The notes below the pieces were generated by a model that did no database searches, was not told the DNA's origin, and was given only the letters and a program-made list of their open reading frames with translations. Of a stretch of DNA of 64,000 nucleotides, positions 62,577 to 64,000 are shown in pieces; positions within the stretch are counted from its first letter, which is position 1; every line of letters starts with the position of its first letter. Origin of the DNA: WS-11 sp964405235 (GTDB lineage Bacteria; Eisenbacteria; RBG-16-71-46). The DNA lies in the NCBI GenBank assembly GCA_964405235.1, contig CAYONG010000088.1:39019-103018 (forward strand), written 5' to 3'. The position numbers and the translations under genes are program-made.

Positions 62577-63059
62577 ATGTCCATCGATCCCATCCCGCAG
62601 GTCGGCATCAGCCGCGTCATCGGCCTGCTCGAGGTGCTGGACGACGCCGGCGGGCGGTACGACGTCTTCCGACTCGCCCGTGACGTCAACTTCGAGTTCG
62701 GCGAGATCCTGCGCGTCCTCAAGGGTGCGGAGATGCTCGGGCTGGTCGAGACGCCCGGGGCGGACGTCGTGCTCACCAACACCGGTGGTCAAATGCTCCG
62801 CGGGCGCGTCAACAGCCGCAAGAAGCTGCTCAAGGAGCAGATCAAGAAGCTGCCGATCTTCCGCACGGTCGTCGAGGCGCTGCAGCGCAGCGAGGACCAG
62901 CGCGCCGACGAGGACGCCTTCCTCGAGATGTTCGCCATCCATCTGCCGGCCGAGGACCCGGAGGCGCTGCTCAAGACCGTGATCGACTGGGGGCGCTACG
63001 CCGAACTGATCGGATACAGCCCCGACGATCAGCAGCTCTACCTCGACCAGGTGGATTGA
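62577..63059 (+). CDS. Stand-alone AAA-associated (NrtD/SsuB-type C-terminal) domain protein
   Basis: 160 residues from ATG 62577. The whole protein resembles the winged-helix C-terminal domain that normally follows the ATPase in nitrate/sulfonate/bicarbonate ABC transporters. It shows GLLEVLDDAGGRYDVFRLA, RVLKGAEMLGLVE, ELTxxG-like LTNTGGQML, and the helical end LLKTVIDWGRYAELIGY. No Walker motifs or ATPase gene are present, so it is a detached regulatory domain that may act on an ATPase encoded elsewhere. Small-molecule or metal sensing is possible but unproven. The 190 bp before it carry no gene. Confidence 0.75.
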   Translation: MSIDPIPQVGISRVIGLLEVLDDAGGRYDVFRLARDVNFEFGEILRVLKGAEMLGLVETPGADVVLTNTGGQMLRGRVNSRKKLLKEQIKKLPIFRTVVEALQRSEDQRADEDAFLEMFAIHLPAEDPEALLKTVIDWGRYAELIGYSPDDQQLYLDQVD

Positions 63060-63093
63060 GCCCCCGGGAGGCTCGAAAAGACCGGCGCGAAGG

Positions 63094-63468
63094 CTACTTG
63101 CGAGTTGGGGTGTACAGCACGCCCGCGTCGCCGTCGATGGTCATGGTGTGGCGCTGCACCATCGGCCCGATGGCCACCATCCCGCCGCTCCAGTGGCTTT
63201 CGCCGACGCGATCGGCCCACTGCCAGGTGAGGTCGAAGGACGCGTCACGCCCGACCCGGAACGGGAACACCGCCGCCTCGCCGTCCGGGAGGGTCTCCTT
63301 CACGAACGTCTGCCCATCCACGACCACGCGAACGCGGGTGAGGCCCGCCCCGGTATCGTTCTGGACCACGGCCTCGTGCGCGGGGTGTCGCTCGAACAGC
63401 GCCGGGAGCCGCTTCCAACCGAACCAGGCCAGGGCGACGACCAGCGCGAGCAGAAGGAGATTCTTCAT
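63094..63468 (-). CDS. Small membrane-anchored periplasmic protein of unknown function
   Basis: 124 residues from ATG 63468, with GAGGAGGGA just upstream; ATG 63483 is an in-frame alternative. A single N-terminal hydrophobic helix (NLLLLALVVALAWFGW) is followed by a small beta-rich domain (VVQNDTGAGLTRVRVVVDGQ, DLTWQWADRVGESHWSGG, TMTIDGDAGVLYTP). I recognise no family. It resembles small anchored domains that contact extracytoplasmic partners. It lies 122 bp from the MFS gene, which is on the same strand further right, so it could be expressed after it. Confidence 0.6.
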   Translation of the reverse strand: MKNLLLLALVVALAWFGWKRLPALFERHPAHEAVVQNDTGAGLTRVRVVVDGQTFVKETLPDGEAAVFPFRVGRDASFDLTWQWADRVGESHWSGGMVAIGPMVQRHTMTIDGDAGVLYTPTRK

Positions 63469-63590
63469 CGGTTCCCTCCTCATAAACCTCCCGCGTCATG
63501 CGAGACAGTGACGGTAACGCTACTCCCCGGGTCGCGGGACCCGCAAGGCCGCTCTGGAGCAGGAACGCCAAGCCGAGTTGCTCGCCGGCC

Positions 63591-64000
63591 TCACTCCGTC
63601 AGCGGCCCCTCACCGTGCCGGCCCTCGACCGACTCCGGGACCCGGCGCGGCGCCGCGCCCTCCGGGGTCCCGCGGAACGCGCGATAGAAGATGGTCGCCG
63701 CCAGGCCGTAGAGGACGGCGGTGATGTAGAACGGCACGTGGTAGCCGAAGCGCTGGATGATGATGCCGCTCACCGTGGCGCTGAACGCCCAGCCGCAGTT
63801 CCACACCAGCGTGATCAGGCTGGTCGAGCGCGCCCGGAGCGTCGCGGGGAGCGCTTCCTTCACGAACGCCTGCACCAGTGGTGTGGCGGCCTGCATCAGG
63901 GTCGCGCGCATCCAGAAGGCGGCCACCGCGAACTCGAGCCGGTTCTCGGCGCCCAGGGTGACGAGGAAGGGGAGCGACAGCACCTGGGCGGCGATGGCGG
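63591..64000 (-). CDS. Major facilitator superfamily transporter, C-terminal part (5' end outside window)
   Basis: The minus-strand frame is open to the window edge, so only the last ~136 residues are seen. Hydrophobic helices (AVAAFWMRATLMQAATPLVQ, TLVWNCGWAFSATVSGIIIQ, PFYITAVLYGLAATIFY) with RARSTSLITL match the second half of an MFS permease. A soluble Arg/Glu-rich tail ends it. The substrate cannot be inferred. Confidence 0.8.
   Translation of the reverse strand, partial: AIAAQVLSLPFLVTLGAENRLEFAVAAFWMRATLMQAATPLVQAFVKEALPATLRARSTSLITLVWNCGWAFSATVSGIIIQRFGYHVPFYITAVLYGLAATIFYRAFRGTPEGAAPRRVPESVEGRHGEGPLTE

Overview
The window is 64 kb of very GC-rich bacterial DNA. Many secreted proteins end in a FlgD/T9SS-like C-terminal domain (typical ending GVYFYR or similar), and a PorV/PorQ-like barrel is present. 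Together these suggest an FCB-related uncultured lineage; Candidatus Eisenbacteria is my best guess. That placement is inferred from protein style alone, because no rRNA or tRNA gene is present.

Layout. (1) 1-11 kb holds the 3' part of an RtcB-like gene, a giant secreted beta-helix/Ig protein, and two secreted metallophosphoesterases, with a relic of the same family. (2) 11-13 kb is a minus-strand pair: a glycosyltransferase and a CDP-alcohol phosphotransferase. (3) 13.3-14.6 kb is an insertion-sequence graveyard, with IS1634-like and ISKra4-like remnants abutting head-on. (4) 15-26 kb is an exopolysaccharide operon: outer-membrane protein, Wza-like exporter, Wzz-like chain-length protein, BY-kinase with a large inserted domain, Wzy/WaaL-like ligase/polymerase and Wzx flippase. 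A second RtcB-like gene is translationally coupled to the flippase and followed by a second beta-helix protein. (5) 26-34 kb holds secreted beta-propeller proteins, one of them a decayed sialidase-like gene. (6) 34.4-37.7 kb is a nested set: a deacetylase gene cut by an ISL3-family element that itself hosts a group II intron. (7) 38-43 kb holds an initiating sugar transferase, a prepilin peptidase, two FN3 secreted proteins and the PorV-like protein. (8) 43.4-46.8 kb is a minus-strand 2-oxoacid dehydrogenase E1beta-E2-E1alpha operon. (9) 47-53 kb is a probable metal-homeostasis operon: di-heme oxidoreductase, porin, ICMT-like methyltransferase, DtxR/MntR regulator and NRAMP-Usp transporter. 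It is preceded by a perfect TTAGCCT-AGGCTAA palindrome. (10) 53-64 kb holds an alpha/beta hydrolase, a CDF metal exporter, a MacA/MacB-like pair without an ATPase, a deacetylase-like/methyltransferase/GT39 group, small proteins and a partial MFS transporter.

The most unusual biology is a duplicated module of a divergent RtcB-family protein plus a secreted beta-helix protein. In the complete copy the two N-terminal metal ligands of RtcB are replaced while the histidines are kept, and that copy is built into an exopolysaccharide operon. Other points of interest are the domain inserted between Walker A and Walker B of the BY-kinase, the intron-in-IS-in-gene nesting, and a fossil DtxR N-terminus at the head of the cytochrome gene, just behind the presumed metal operator.
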